A DNA stretch of 64,000 nucleotides from a virus, in IMG/VR virus record IMGVR_UViG_3300032236_000771, positions 21,558 through 85,557 of that record. One strand, written 5' to 3'. Every line of letters begins with the position of its first letter. Position 1 is the first letter of the stretch. This document shows, in pieces, positions 1 through 10,100 of the stretch. Under the pieces are notes generated by a model. It was given only the letters and a program-made list of their open reading frames with translations, was not told where the DNA came from and made no database searches. Made by a program: the position numbers and the translations under genes.

Positions 1-93
1 GGCATTGCTTCGACGAATCTGACGCATGCCCTCAATGTACGCAGTGTTCTGAATCTTGCCAGGCTTGGCTGGCTTAATCTTCTTCTGGGTCAT
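1..93 (-). CDS. 5' part of a small basic protein, cut by the window edge
   Basis: Only the first 31 codons are visible (beginning MTQKKIKPAKPGKIQ), and the gene continues beyond the left edge. The visible part is rich in Lys and Arg. Its ATG overlaps the stop of the next gene in a TAATG junction, so the two are probably translationally coupled. I do not recognise a family. Confidence 0.6.
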   Translation of the reverse strand, partial: MTQKKIKPAKPGKIQNTAYIEGMRQIRRSNA

Positions 94-278
94 TACTTTG
101 CCTTTACGCGACTGCTCTTCTTAGCGTTTAGTGTTCCAGCGTTGTGCTTCTGGTGGACCTTTTCGACAGCCACATCATTCTTGTTGTGCTTAATCAATCC
201 CGTGTGGTAGGCCTTTACGACCTTCTTTCCCTTACCGTTGCCACGGACTTCTTGCTTCTTTACTTCGATTTTTGCCAT
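93..278 (-). CDS. Small lysine-rich protein, unknown function
   Basis: The product is 61 residues, of which 15 are Lys, with no hydrophobic segment and no cysteines. It could bind nucleic acid or be a minor virion component, but that is only inference from charge. It lies in the fibre/connector end of the virion gene block and overlaps its downstream neighbour by one base. I do not recognise a family. Confidence 0.6.
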   Translation of the reverse strand: MAKIEVKKQEVRGNGKGKKVVKAYHTGLIKHNKNDVAVEKVHQKHNAGTLNAKKSSRVKAK

Positions 279-850
279 TAGACACTCCTTGGGTCGGGAC
301 GGGCAGGCAATGCATATCGCTGGAATTGCGGGTCATTGACCAACTCTTCTGGGTTTATCTGGTTGCAATCCACAGTGATTGTGGTCCAGTTGTAAGACAG
401 GGAACCGCGAGGTAGTACTCGAGTAGGCACGAAGACTTCGCCACGATAAAGGATGCGGTCTTTGATGTGGTTGTTTGAATCAGTGACCAAGCTAGGAAGT
501 AGACGCTGAACATCGCCAATGTTCATTACAAGACGAAGGGTGTCAGTTACGTAGAAACCACGCTCGTTCATTACGTTGGTACCACGAACAAACTGTGCCA
601 TCAAGGTAGGCATCTTGAACGGGAGCATCCAACGGCGACCATGGCCAGCAACGCTCGAGGAAACATCGTAGATGTCATCAACAATTGTGTTGAAGTTATC
701 TTCTAGGTAGTAGTCTTGCCAACGGAACCAGTCAACTTCCTGACCAACAGTTCCGCCAATTTCTTCGGCAAGGCCTTCATAGATAGACTGAATCTCGTAG
801 TCCAAATCAAACTTGGAGTTACGGTCAGTGCTTTCGTTTCCACCACGCAT
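278..850 (-). CDS. Probable virion connector or minor structural protein
   Basis: This 190-residue acidic-to-neutral protein has no signal peptide or membrane segment. Its middle (residues about 70-140) is a mixed alpha/beta stretch with MLPFKMPTLMAQFVRGTN and later RGEVFVPTRVLPRGSL. It sits directly next to the fibre genes and overlaps its neighbour at 850 by one base. The position and compact fold-like composition suggest a neck, connector or baseplate component. I cannot name the family, so the role is inferred from context. Confidence 0.5.
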   Translation of the reverse strand: MRGGNESTDRNSKFDLDYEIQSIYEGLAEEIGGTVGQEVDWFRWQDYYLEDNFNTIVDDIYDVSSSVAGHGRRWMLPFKMPTLMAQFVRGTNVMNERGFYVTDTLRLVMNIGDVQRLLPSLVTDSNNHIKDRILYRGEVFVPTRVLPRGSLSYNWTTITVDCNQINPEELVNDPQFQRYALPARPDPRSV

Positions 851-1491
851 TAACTACTCGCCCCCCAATTAGAGCCATTCCAAACATAAACAGGCTTAGT
901 AACCCATGCTGAGCCATTCCAAACCTGTACCGCTTTGGACGCCCATGAAGTTCCGTTCCAGACCTTTACTCCGCCACCAATAGTCCAAGAAAATGACTGA
1001 CTAACAGAGCCGTCACCATTAGAGGCAGTAATAGTAAACGAGTATGAGCCAGATACTGTGGGGGTTCCAGTGACGGCTCCAGAAGAAGAGTTCAACGAAA
1101 TACCCGAAGGCAAGGAGCCAGAACTAACCGAGTAACTTGGTGAATTAGTTGCGGATACGGAGTCGGAGTAGGCAACGCCAGCAATGGGTGTCGCTAGAGC
1201 ATTGTCCGACCACGAAGGCGGATAAGTCGGTGGGGGAGCACAGGCTGGAGAGGTTCCTCCTACATCATAAAAGTCCGTGTAGGTAGTTCCAGATAACTTA
1301 TAGCTAATGATGTAGGTTTGAGCCGCGTAAGTGCCACAGGCAACATGCGTTGCACCAGATTCAACTACAGATGGGCCACTACGGTTTGTAGAGCCAGAAG
1401 GGAACACGTAGCCAGGAGCAGTGTAGGAAACGTTATACCCACCTGAACCATCAGATGAGAAACTTATAGCCCCAGGCGTCCAACCCGACAT
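850..1491 (-). CDS. Virion surface protein with putative Ig (He_PIG) domain and WNG repeats
   Basis: Residues about 95-170 match the putative-Ig (He_PIG) pattern: an Ala/Ser-rich strand region, then the hallmark LPSGISLNSSSGAVTGTP and SYSFTITASNGDGS. The C terminus carries three tandem WNG(S/T)xW units (VKVWNGTSWASK, VQVWNGSAWVTK, VYVWNGSNWGAS). Such modules occur on phage fibres and head decorations, where they bind glycans or other fibres. There is no signal peptide. It is followed by a collagen-like fibre gene and belongs to the fibre cluster. The exact attachment site on the virion is unknown. Confidence 0.6.
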   Translation of the reverse strand: MSGWTPGAISFSSDGSGGYNVSYTAPGYVFPSGSTNRSGPSVVESGATHVACGTYAAQTYIISYKLSGTTYTDFYDVGGTSPACAPPPTYPPSWSDNALATPIAGVAYSDSVSATNSPSYSVSSGSLPSGISLNSSSGAVTGTPTVSGSYSFTITASNGDGSVSQSFSWTIGGGVKVWNGTSWASKAVQVWNGSAWVTKPVYVWNGSNWGASS

Positions 1492-1494
1492 TGG

Positions 1495-2055
<561 letters not shown>

Positions 2056-2089
2056 GTTTACCTCTCTAAAGTAAAGGGCTCGAAGTCAA

Positions 2090-3133
2090 TTATGCCTTGT
2101 AGAACTCCATGTTTCGGGCTAAACGGTCGTCTTCCGGGTTGAAGCCTAGGGCTATACCGCCATAGCGATAGGCCGTTTCCTTATTGCCAAGATTGTAGGC
2201 GGATATTGCCGCTAGGTCGTATGGAAGTCCGCCCCAAGCAAACTCCTCGCAAAGGTAGTCCAAAGGCTTTTCCTCAATGTCGATGGCCTGCAATACCGTC
2301 TCTAGGCAGTTAGCCCAATCCTGTTTGGTGTAGTGGTATTGAGCCATCTCAACTAGGGCCTCACGGCGACCCGGAGCCTCGTTGATTGCCTGCTCCAAAT
2401 AAAGGTGAGCAAGGTCTGGCAAGCATTTCGCCAGGTATCGACAAGAAGCAGCCCTCTCTGGACCCCAAGTGGCTTTAGGGTTTTGCAGGTGACGCTTAAA
2501 CATGTCTGCCGCTTTATCTAACATTCCATGGAAGAAGTACTCGCGAGCTAGATAGTACTGGTTACGGTCATCGGTCGGGTCTTCTTCAACTGCCAGTTCT
2601 AGCAGTGGGAAATACTGGCCACGGCTCTTAGACTCGTCTGGGTGATGGTGAATCTCAAGAGCAATCCACTCCTGCACCTCTTGGATGCGGTCTGTAGTTA
2701 GCGTCTCGTGTACGGGGTGTTTCCATCGGTATCCGTGGCGTTTGTGAATCTTGTCCCCGCCGTATTGAAGCCCTGGTTGGTTGTCATCAATCCAAGACCA
2801 GGTGTATTGGTATCTAGGTCTTGTGGTGTCTGGAGAAACCTTTTCCAACGCTTCACGCCAGCCAGGAACAAGGACCTCATCCATGTCCAAAGCAATGCAA
2901 AAATCGATATCATCAGGAAGCAAAGCGAGGCTAGTATTCCTAGCGTCGTCGAAACGCCAAGGATTAATAGAAGCAGAAAAAACCTCAACACCGCACTCGT
3001 AAGCCCTATCAATAGTGCTATCGGTAGAACCAGTATCGAGAATAAGGCGGTAGTCTGCCTCTTTGCAAGACTCTGCCCATCTTGCCACATGTTGTTCTTC
3101 ATTTTTCGCAATTGCATAAACCGCTACTTTCAT
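2090..3133 (-). CDS. Family 2 glycosyltransferase with TPR-like tail
   Basis: The 347-residue protein starts MKVAVYAIAKNEEQ, the usual beginning of this GT-A group. It has the nucleotide-sugar motif LDTGSTDST (residues 32-40) and a DxD-type ALDMDEVL (81-88). Residues about 190-340 are helical TPR-like repeats. I chose the ATG at 3133 because it gives an ATGA overlap with the upstream gene and fits the family start; a longer start at 3190 lies inside that gene. It likely moves a sugar onto a phage or host acceptor in the cytoplasm. With the second transferase at 3372-4334 and nearby fibre genes, virion glycosylation is a reasonable inference. Confidence 0.8.
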   Translation of the reverse strand: MKVAVYAIAKNEEQHVARWAESCKEADYRLILDTGSTDSTIDRAYECGVEVFSASINPWRFDDARNTSLALLPDDIDFCIALDMDEVLVPGWREALEKVSPDTTRPRYQYTWSWIDDNQPGLQYGGDKIHKRHGYRWKHPVHETLTTDRIQEVQEWIALEIHHHPDESKSRGQYFPLLELAVEEDPTDDRNQYYLAREYFFHGMLDKAADMFKRHLQNPKATWGPERAASCRYLAKCLPDLAHLYLEQAINEAPGRREALVEMAQYHYTKQDWANCLETVLQAIDIEEKPLDYLCEEFAWGGLPYDLAAISAYNLGNKETAYRYGGIALGFNPEDDRLARNMEFYKA

Positions 3134-3375
3134 TCTTCGGTGAAACCTACTCCTGAAGTATCTACTGCATCCCACTTGTGCACAGGGCAAAAGGCGTGAG
3201 GAAGTCCAGTCTTAGCGGGCATAATGCAACCGCATTTAGTGCACTGCTGAGTTAGCGAGATGAAGAACTCGCACTCACGGCAGATAGCCATACGAGATTC
3301 TTTGACTGATTCGCCTACTCGGCCAATGTTGCGGTTGAAGAGGTCCCAAGGCCTGGCTGGTTTAGGGTCATTCAT
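3130..3375 (-). CDS. Small cysteine-rich zinc-binding protein
   Basis: The 81-residue product has a CxxC pair (CRECEFF), then CTKCGCIM, then HAFCPVHKW. This spacing, with the closing CP-x-x-KW, recurs in small phage proteins next to glycosyltransferases. It very likely binds one or two zinc ions. It lies between two glycosyltransferase genes with ATGA overlaps on both sides, so it probably works with them. The function is unknown. Confidence 0.65.
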   Translation of the reverse strand: MNDPKPARPWDLFNRNIGRVGESVKESRMAICRECEFFISLTQQCTKCGCIMPAKTGLPHAFCPVHKWDAVDTSGVGFTEE

Positions 3376-4334
3376 CGGTAGTCCTTCGGCATGTAGAACG
3401 GGGAGATAGCCCCAAAGCGTACGTTAGTTCTAGTGTAAACCTCGTAGGCATGAATTGCGTCAGCATTTTCTGGGTCATTGATGAACTTTGTGTAATGAGC
3501 CTGAAGTCGGGATGTAATCTGGTCGTTCAACTCAGGAGTTACGTAGTCAGTAAAGAACATACGCTTGCCTCCGTACTCATTGATGTCGTCCGCATTTAGG
3601 TGGGTAATAGGGAACACGTCGCAGTTCGGATAAACAAACGAGAAGCCACGACCAAATAGGCTAATAGAGTAGATGAGGTCTTCATCATAAAACGTGGCAT
3701 CTGGGTCCACGCCAGTATCCTTGGCCCACTCACGGTCGCCAAAAGCACAGGCAGGATTGAACTTTACGTTAGGGTAATACTTATTTGGGTATTTACCTGG
3801 CCAGAGCTCATTGAGCGGAAAGTCGCCCCATCGAGGCACTGCGTACAGCCATAACTCATTTGGAAGGTAGAACGGGTAAGCGTTTCGTTCCTTGCCCTCA
3901 CGAGGCTTGCGTTCCGGGTGGTACTTAAACAGGCCCACATAGGTAGTCATAATGGTTTTAGGATTGCCCGACGCTTCCTTGGCCCCCTTATAGAGGTCAA
4001 TCATGTCCACGTCCCAGCCCTGAGCTAGGTGGGTGTGGCAGTCAATCTGAAGCATGTAGTCCTCGTCCTCATACAGACGAGCGGCTCTCCAGCGGCCCTT
4101 ACCAACGCCCAATGGCTCTAAGTCGTTCCGCTGAATCTCCTCGTAGGTAATACGGAGCCTAGGGTCGTCTCCGTAGAACTCCTTGAGTTCGTTGTAAATA
4201 GACGGCTCTAGGGCGGCTAGGCCAACTCCCACAACAACACGCTCTGGGTGAGTTGCTGCGTCAAAACAGTTCTTGACCGTAGGTACGACTTCGCTGTCGT
4301 CCATAGCGGCAATTGAAACAAAGATAGTTTCCAT
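3372..4334 (-). CDS. Glycosyltransferase of the GlcNAc-transferase (PF11397) type
   Basis: The 320-residue product begins METIFVSIAAMDDSEVV, with the family's VPTVKNCFDAATHPERV (18-34) and metal/sugar motif QIDCHTHLAQGWD (96-108), equivalent to the DSHMRF-type motif of the group. Family members transfer N-acetylglucosamine to protein hydroxyls. Here the acceptor could be a fibre or capsid protein. The start at 4334 forms a TAATG junction with the gene upstream; an earlier ATG at 4361 would overlap that gene by 28 bases and is less likely. Assignment rests on motifs seen by eye. Confidence 0.7.
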   Translation of the reverse strand: METIFVSIAAMDDSEVVPTVKNCFDAATHPERVVVGVGLAALEPSIYNELKEFYGDDPRLRITYEEIQRNDLEPLGVGKGRWRAARLYEDEDYMLQIDCHTHLAQGWDVDMIDLYKGAKEASGNPKTIMTTYVGLFKYHPERKPREGKERNAYPFYLPNELWLYAVPRWGDFPLNELWPGKYPNKYYPNVKFNPACAFGDREWAKDTGVDPDATFYDEDLIYSISLFGRGFSFVYPNCDVFPITHLNADDINEYGGKRMFFTDYVTPELNDQITSRLQAHYTKFINDPENADAIHAYEVYTRTNVRFGAISPFYMPKDYR

Positions 4335-4990
4335 TATGAGTACCGCTTCCTGCTCCACCATTTACGTTTGTACCACGCATACGGAGGCATTTCAACCTCG
4401 TACGACTTCGGGTAGAAGTGGGTGTGGTCCTCGTCAATTACAGACTCCCAGTCGTCTCGCTTAAATGGGATTATCTGAATAAGCGGAGTACCTGCTGGGA
4501 TTACACCCTTAAAGTCTCGCTTGAGAATAAAAGGGAAGTTGATTACTACTGGGTGCTTATCGGTGTCTACTACACCGCTAAACGAATAAAACGGCAAGTT
4601 AGGGCTGTTGAGCGGGTGGATAAACAAGCAACTGTACCCCTTAGGGGTCTTAATGTGCCACTGGTTAATCCACTTGTGAGGAATAGCGGAAAAGCCCTCA
4701 GGGACTTCCATGCCGTCAGTCTGCGAGGTGTGGTGCCGAGACACTACTTCAATCTCAGAGTGCGTTGGCTTAAACGTAACCCAGTCTGGGTCCCACTCCA
4801 CGTCTACTGGAAGTGTAATGATGTAGCCGCTAGTTAGAGCGTCTAGGAATGGCACACACTTCTTTACAGAGTGAATTTTCTCTTGGGTGCCGTCCATCTT
4901 TCGATACCAGTCAGGAACAGCCCTACTGGCCGGGATTGGTTTGGGGATGTTTACAGCCGCATTAGTTGTTTGAAACTTTATTTTCTTCAT
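4334..4990 (-). CDS. Conserved phage protein of unknown function, copy 1 of a paralogous pair
   Basis: The 218-residue protein has an N-terminal PIPASRAVPDWYRKM segment, KKCVPFLDALTSGYIITLP, a central His-containing PHKWINQWHIKTPKGYS, and IPAGTPLIQIIPFKRDDW near the end. The gene at 5369-6058 has the same blocks in the same order. I know similar proteins only as uncharacterised phage products. The pair flanks a histidine-rich gene and sits beside two glycosyltransferases, so sugar or metal handling is possible but unproven. Confidence 0.6.
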   Translation of the reverse strand: MKKIKFQTTNAAVNIPKPIPASRAVPDWYRKMDGTQEKIHSVKKCVPFLDALTSGYIITLPVDVEWDPDWVTFKPTHSEIEVVSRHHTSQTDGMEVPEGFSAIPHKWINQWHIKTPKGYSCLFIHPLNSPNLPFYSFSGVVDTDKHPVVINFPFILKRDFKGVIPAGTPLIQIIPFKRDDWESVIDEDHTHFYPKSYEVEMPPYAWYKRKWWSRKRYS

Positions 4991-5369
4991 CTGGGTCCTT
5001 GAATCCTTCGTCGTTGTAAATCCAATTTAGTGTCGGTTTCTTGTCGGTATCCTTTACCAAAACAAACTGCGGATGGCTTAGGAGCAAGGCAGCCATGCGG
5101 TTCTCTGCCCTAATTACCTCCTGCACAACGCCATCCAGAACTATGGCAATCGTGTTTATTTGGCCGTGGCTAGGCATAGCTGGCGTTGCGGCAGCGTGAG
5201 TATGTGACGGTGCTCGCTTTGAGGTTACGCCAAGCTTCTTCTGCAACCAGTTGCGGAGAAGCTCACGAGTGGTAATTACTATCGGGTCATGGTCGTGGCT
5301 GTGCTCTCCGCCGCCGTGGTCGTGCCCGTGGTCATGGTCGTGTGAGTGGTCGTGGTCGTGGTCAGTCAT
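4962..5369 (-). CDS. Histidine/aspartate-rich protein, possible metal binder
   Basis: The first 28 residues of this 135-residue protein are almost only His, Asp, Gly and Glu (HDHDHSHDHDHGHDHG and more). A helical stretch (RELLRNWLQKKLGV) and a compact C-terminal part follow. Such runs bind Ni, Zn or Co in other proteins. Its last 29 bases overlap the start of the downstream gene, and it begins with a TAATG junction. It lies between two paralogous unknown genes. Function unknown; metal binding is inferred from composition. Confidence 0.6.
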   Translation of the reverse strand: MTDHDHDHSHDHDHGHDHGGGEHSHDHDPIVITTRELLRNWLQKKLGVTSKRAPSHTHAAATPAMPSHGQINTIAIVLDGVVQEVIRAENRMAALLLSHPQFVLVKDTDKKPTLNWIYNDEGFKDPDEENKVSNN

Positions 5370-6058
5370 TATTTAAACTCTTTTCTTTGCCACAGGGCAC
5401 TCTTGTACGAGCGTCCCTTACGTCTAACATTCCAGCCCTGAGACATAATCTTGTCAATTAGGGATTGGTCGATAATCCTTGCCCACTTCTCCCGCTTGTA
5501 CGGGATTATCTGGATGTATGGCGTTCCCGCTGGAATTACGCCAGTAAAATCTTCACGAATAAAGAACGGCACATTGCCAGGAGCGGCGAACTTATCGGCG
5601 TCAATGATGCCTGCCAAGGTGGTAAACGGAAGGTCTTGGCGGTTTAGCGGGTGGCACATAATCGCACTGTAACCACGAGGAAGTTTAAACCCCCATGCCG
5701 AGGACCAGACCAAGTGGTTGTGAGAATGCCCAGCAGGTCTAGGCATCTTCTCCCCAAGTGCCATGGGACGTTCACCAATAAAGCTGGCGTACTCTGGGGG
5801 GCCGTCCCACTTAAGGTCCAGCGTCCCGTCTTTCTTTTTAGATACGTAAATATCAAACGGGGTAACCAGAGTATAGCCCGCAACAAGGGCATCTAGATAC
5901 GGAGCACATTTCTTCAGGCCAGCCGATTCTTGACCGTGCTCATTTAGGTAAGTGCTCTCAGAAAGGCGATACCATTCGGGCATGGTTTCTTTGATTGCCC
6001 TTGGCTGCCCTAAATCAGAGAAGTTCAACTTATCGGTGACGAATTTAATGAGCCGCAT
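5369..6058 (-). CDS. Conserved phage protein of unknown function, copy 2 of the pair
   Basis: The 229-residue product shares blocks with the protein at 4334-4990: MPEWYRLSE, LKKCAPYLDALVAGYTLVTP, HNHLVWSSAWGFKLPRGYS and IPAGTPYIQIIPYKREKW. It differs by an insert around residues 75-105. The two genes bracket the histidine-rich gene, which suggests the three are one functional unit. No catalytic motif is recognised. Confidence 0.6.
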   Translation of the reverse strand: MRLIKFVTDKLNFSDLGQPRAIKETMPEWYRLSESTYLNEHGQESAGLKKCAPYLDALVAGYTLVTPFDIYVSKKKDGTLDLKWDGPPEYASFIGERPMALGEKMPRPAGHSHNHLVWSSAWGFKLPRGYSAIMCHPLNRQDLPFTTLAGIIDADKFAAPGNVPFFIREDFTGVIPAGTPYIQIIPYKREKWARIIDQSLIDKIMSQGWNVRRKGRSYKSALWQRKEFK

Positions 6059-6069
6059 TAGAGTCCTAA

Positions 6070-7131
6070 TTAACTGATGGTGATATCCCCAATTGTACTG
6101 CCTTGGTTGTAATTAGTAGGGGTAACTACAATTCCGTATTTAGGAGTAAGGGCAACGCCAGTCGGGGTGTAGACCCAGTCAGAGTCAATCTGAGTTACCT
6201 GGTTGGTATCTGAGTAAGCCTTGGTAGTAATCTGCGAACCGCTAGTGGTGATGCGAAGTGACTGAGCTACAGCCGAAATAGCCTGGCTTGCAATTTGGGT
6301 TACAGTGTTAGCCACTGACTGGTACAAGCGAATGTACGCAGGGTAAGTAGTCACAGGGTTGCAGGCGTAGGTGTAGGCGAAATAAGCGTTGCAGTTTGAG
6401 CCTGAAAAGTTAGTGTACGCATTGCAGTTGCTCGTTCCGCCGCTGCAGTTGTAGTACAAATAGCCACCTGAATTACAGACTGCGTTATAGCTATACGCAA
6501 CACAGGTTGCCGCATTCCAAGACGAGCAATACGTGGCATACCAAGAAGAGCAGTATGTCGCATACCAAGATTTACAAGTCTTACCAGAGTTATATGCAGA
6601 ACATCCACCGCCCGAGTATCCTGAGCAGCCTCCACCAGCATAGGTGGCACAGTTAGAGGTATTAAATGTGTTGCAGGACGCTACGTAGTATACGTTGCCT
6701 AGGGTGCAGGCTGCAGTGTAGGTGTTGCACGTAAAGCTATACGCGTTGCAGTTAGAGCCAGAATAGTTGGTATAGGCATTGCAGTTAGAGGCGTTGCAAG
6801 TGCTGTACGTAGTCAGCGTTTCCTGGTCAACTGCAATAGCCCACCAGTTACCTGAGTCAGTTACCCAGAGGCCCGCACCAGTTCCATTAGCCGTGCTAAG
6901 CAGGTCAATCTGCACGTTCTGCTTAGGCATGCCCACCGTGGCCAATGGGTACGACGATGGCGAAGTAGAGCTAGAAGCGGCGTTGCCAGAGATGCCCCAA
7001 GTACCACGAAGAACATCCCAAGTAGAGCCGTCGCTGGCGGTGCCTAGAACGCTGGCATTATCCGCACGGTTAAAGGTGTCCTTAAACTTCTTGCGAACGC
7101 CAGACGCAATCGAGCCAATATTAATTCTCAT
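6070..7131 (-). CDS. Cysteine-rich repeat virion protein
   Basis: The 353-residue protein starts [11 protein letters not shown] at a TAATG junction; an earlier start would lie in the fibre gene. Residues about 17-110 (KDTFNRADN, GTWGISGNAASS, GLWVTDSGNWWAIAVD) and 265-353 look like the two halves of a beta-sandwich of the concanavalin/LamG kind. Between them (about 115-265) is an insert with 18 cysteines in short units such as SNCNAY, GGGCSGY and WYATYCSSW, rich in Asn, Tyr, Ser and Gly. The insert may form a disulfide or metal-braced solenoid. It sits in the fibre cluster, so I infer a virion surface role. Confidence 0.6.
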   Translation of the reverse strand: MRINIGSIASGVRKKFKDTFNRADNASVLGTASDGSTWDVLRGTWGISGNAASSSTSPSSYPLATVGMPKQNVQIDLLSTANGTGAGLWVTDSGNWWAIAVDQETLTTYSTCNASNCNAYTNYSGSNCNAYSFTCNTYTAACTLGNVYYVASCNTFNTSNCATYAGGGCSGYSGGGCSAYNSGKTCKSWYATYCSSWYATYCSSWNAATCVAYSYNAVCNSGGYLYYNCSGGTSNCNAYTNFSGSNCNAYFAYTYACNPVTTYPAYIRLYQSVANTVTQIASQAISAVAQSLRITTSGSQITTKAYSDTNQVTQIDSDWVYTPTGVALTPKYGIVVTPTNYNQGSTIGDITIS

Positions 7132-10100
7132 TATGCAGTCAGGTCTCCCGATACTACCCAAGTGTCAGTAGCAATCTTTACCAGCGATACTAGAGACCAC
7201 TGAGCACGAAGCTTTAGGCCCGGTGTGCCATTTACAGTTACGCCAGAGCCAGCCACAATCGTGGTCTGTCCAGCACCATACTGAAGCACGGTCAAAGTAG
7301 TGCCGATGGCAAATGCCACTGAGGAGTTTGGTGGCACGGTTAGGTTGTTTGCCGAAGCAACGTTCATCTGAACCAGCACGTTCTTGTCGCTTAGCACCAA
7401 GGTGTACGACGAGGTCTGAGCGTTGATGCTAGTGACAGTGGGGGCATCTGCACCAGTTGGACCTGTGGGTCCCGTAGGTCCAGTTACCGCAGGCCCTGTA
7501 GGGCCAGTAGGACCAGTTACGGTAGATGCCGCACCAGTCGGTCCAGTAGGACCAGTTCCAGTGGTCATCAAGGCAGCCGAGAAGTATGTTCCCTGACTGC
7601 TGCTACCGCCATACTGAAGCGTTTGCGAAGTCGGGTTACCTGTGTAAGCGGTGAAGTCTACGTAGTCGGTTGAGCCGTTTAGGTAAACCAACTTGGTGAC
7701 GTTTTGCGAGTAAGCATTACCAGACAAGGTCTGAGTCTGGTCAATGGCGAACGTGCTGCCATTCTTACGCAACTGGATGTTGTTCTGGTTGTTAGTGACC
7801 GAAGCAACCGCCCACCATGCTTGGAGGGTAACCTCGTAGTAGCCAGCGTAAAGCGGAGTGAACTTCTTAGTCGAAGCGTTCCACCAAGAGTTAGGGTCAA
7901 AGTCAGCCACAAATGGGATGACCAAGTCTGAGCCATTAGTAACCGTCTGGTCACCAGTCAACTTACCCTGAGTAACGGTGTTAGTTGCAGAGATGTTAGC
8001 ACTTGGACCAGTAGGGCCTGTTGGTCCAGTCGGACCCGTAGCCCCAGTAGGACCAGTTCCACCGTTGTTTCCTGGAACACCTTGAGGACCAGTTGGACCT
8101 GTTGGACCTGTCGGACCAGTAGCACCAGTAAGGCCAGTGGCACCAGTAGGCCCAGTTACCGTAGAGGCGGCTCCCGTAGCACCAGTAGGGCCAGTCGGGC
8201 CAGTTGGGCCAGTTGGGCCAGTAGCTCCTGTTGGGCCAGTGGCACCGTTATTTCCAGCGGTTCCTTGGATACCCTGAGAACCCTGAGCACCCTGCGGCCC
8301 TGTCGGTCCAGTAGGTCCCTGAGCCCCTGTAGGGCCCGTAGGGCCAGTTACAGTCGAAGCGGCACCAGTGGCACCAGTTGGACCAGTAGGCCCTGTAGGA
8401 CCCTGTGAGCCCGTGCTACCAGTAGGACCAGTGGCACCAGTTGGTCCAAGTTGGGTGTACATAACCTGAGTAGCGGTTACGATAACACCAGGGGTTGCTG
8501 GGGTAGTTGGAGTAGTTCCAGCGGCAATAGTCTCAATAGATAAAGAAGTAGACTCTGCCTGCCACCAGAACTCAATGTAGTCATTAGCCGCAACGGTAAA
8601 GACAAAGTTCACGGTCTCAAGCATCTGACCGTTAATTCCACCGTGGGAGTTAGGGACAGTCAACTGGCTGCCTGAATAAGGCATGTCTGTGCCGTTCTTA
8701 CGCAGCCACAAGTTGGCGTTGGCAATTGACGATGAAGTGTTGACCAACTGAACCGAGATGGTGACGCTATAGGTTCCAGCGTGTTGGAAAGTTAGGCGAC
8801 CAGCAGCGTCGTTCGCTACACCATTGGCCTCGTAGGTGTTGTTGATGTCTACGAGGTAGGCAGTGGTGGTGCTTGAGATGTTCTGGGTGGTGGTGTTGTA
8901 GAACGAGCCGTAGTAACCCAGGGCACCGCCAGCACCAGTGGCACCAGTAGGACCGACAATCTGGCCTACGTTGTTCCAAGTAGAGCCGTTCCAGACATAA
9001 AGGTCGCTGTTCGACTGAACGATGTAAGCATCGTTAACCGAGTTGCCAGAGCCTGGCAAGTTAACTGGGGCTGCTACTGAGCCCTTCAAGTTGATTGAGG
9101 TACCCTGCGGACCCGTTGGTCCAGTTGGGCCCTGCGGACCCGTTACGTTAGACGCAGCACCAGTTGGGCCAGTTGCTCCCGTTGCACCTGTAGGTCCCTG
9201 AGGGCCTGTGGCTCCAGTTGCTCCAGTAGCACCAGTTGGGCCAGTAGCACCCGTCGCTCCCGCATTGCCCTGAGTACCCTGCGGACCCTGTGGGCCTGTG
9301 TCTCCTTGTGGGCCAGTTGGGCCTGTGTTTCCACGAGGGCCAGTGGCACCAGCTGGACCAGTGGCACCTGTCGCACCAGTAGGTCCAGTTGCTCCGTTAG
9401 AACCAGCAGGTCCAGTTGCTCCAGTAGGGCCAGTAGGGCCTGAGCCAGCAGGGACGTTGACCCACGCCTGAAGTCCCGCATCAAACGCAATAACATCGCC
9501 ATCGGCAAGAGTTAGTGGGTCTACAAGGAGGTCACGAAGTTCCTCAAGAGTAGGGAGGAACTTAGGGTAAACAAATACCTGACCAGCGGTGGCATCCTGG
9601 AAAAGGCACACGCCGATTGGGGTACCGAAGTAAACGCCCGTAGGGTAGTCGGTAGTAAGTTGGCCGTCATCGTAGGTGAAGACAACTTGCCCTTCAACTA
9701 GGGACGAGGTGTCTAGGCCGTGGACAACGCCGTAGGTGGTTACGTAGCCTAGTTCACCCGCAAGGATGTCCTGAGTAAGAATGCCCAAGAAGCGTTCGGC
9801 AGAGCCGTCATTGGTATCGGTAACGTGGTCAACAACAAGGTTATCGTTGTCTGAGCCTGTTACATAAACGGCACGACCGTTAAGAAGAGTGTGGCCCGCA
9901 CCATTCTTTACAAGCTGGTTTAGTTCTTGGCCAATTTGCAAGTTAGCGTTGCCGTTAAGCATCTGGAACTCAAGAGTTCCAACCTGGGCATTCCAAGCCA
10001 ACTGACCCGGCTGCTGTGAACGGTAGTCACTGTCTACAGCCATAGATAGACGTGTAAAGGCATCAGTGCCGTCTAGAAGGGCAGAAGTATTGGCATCGCT

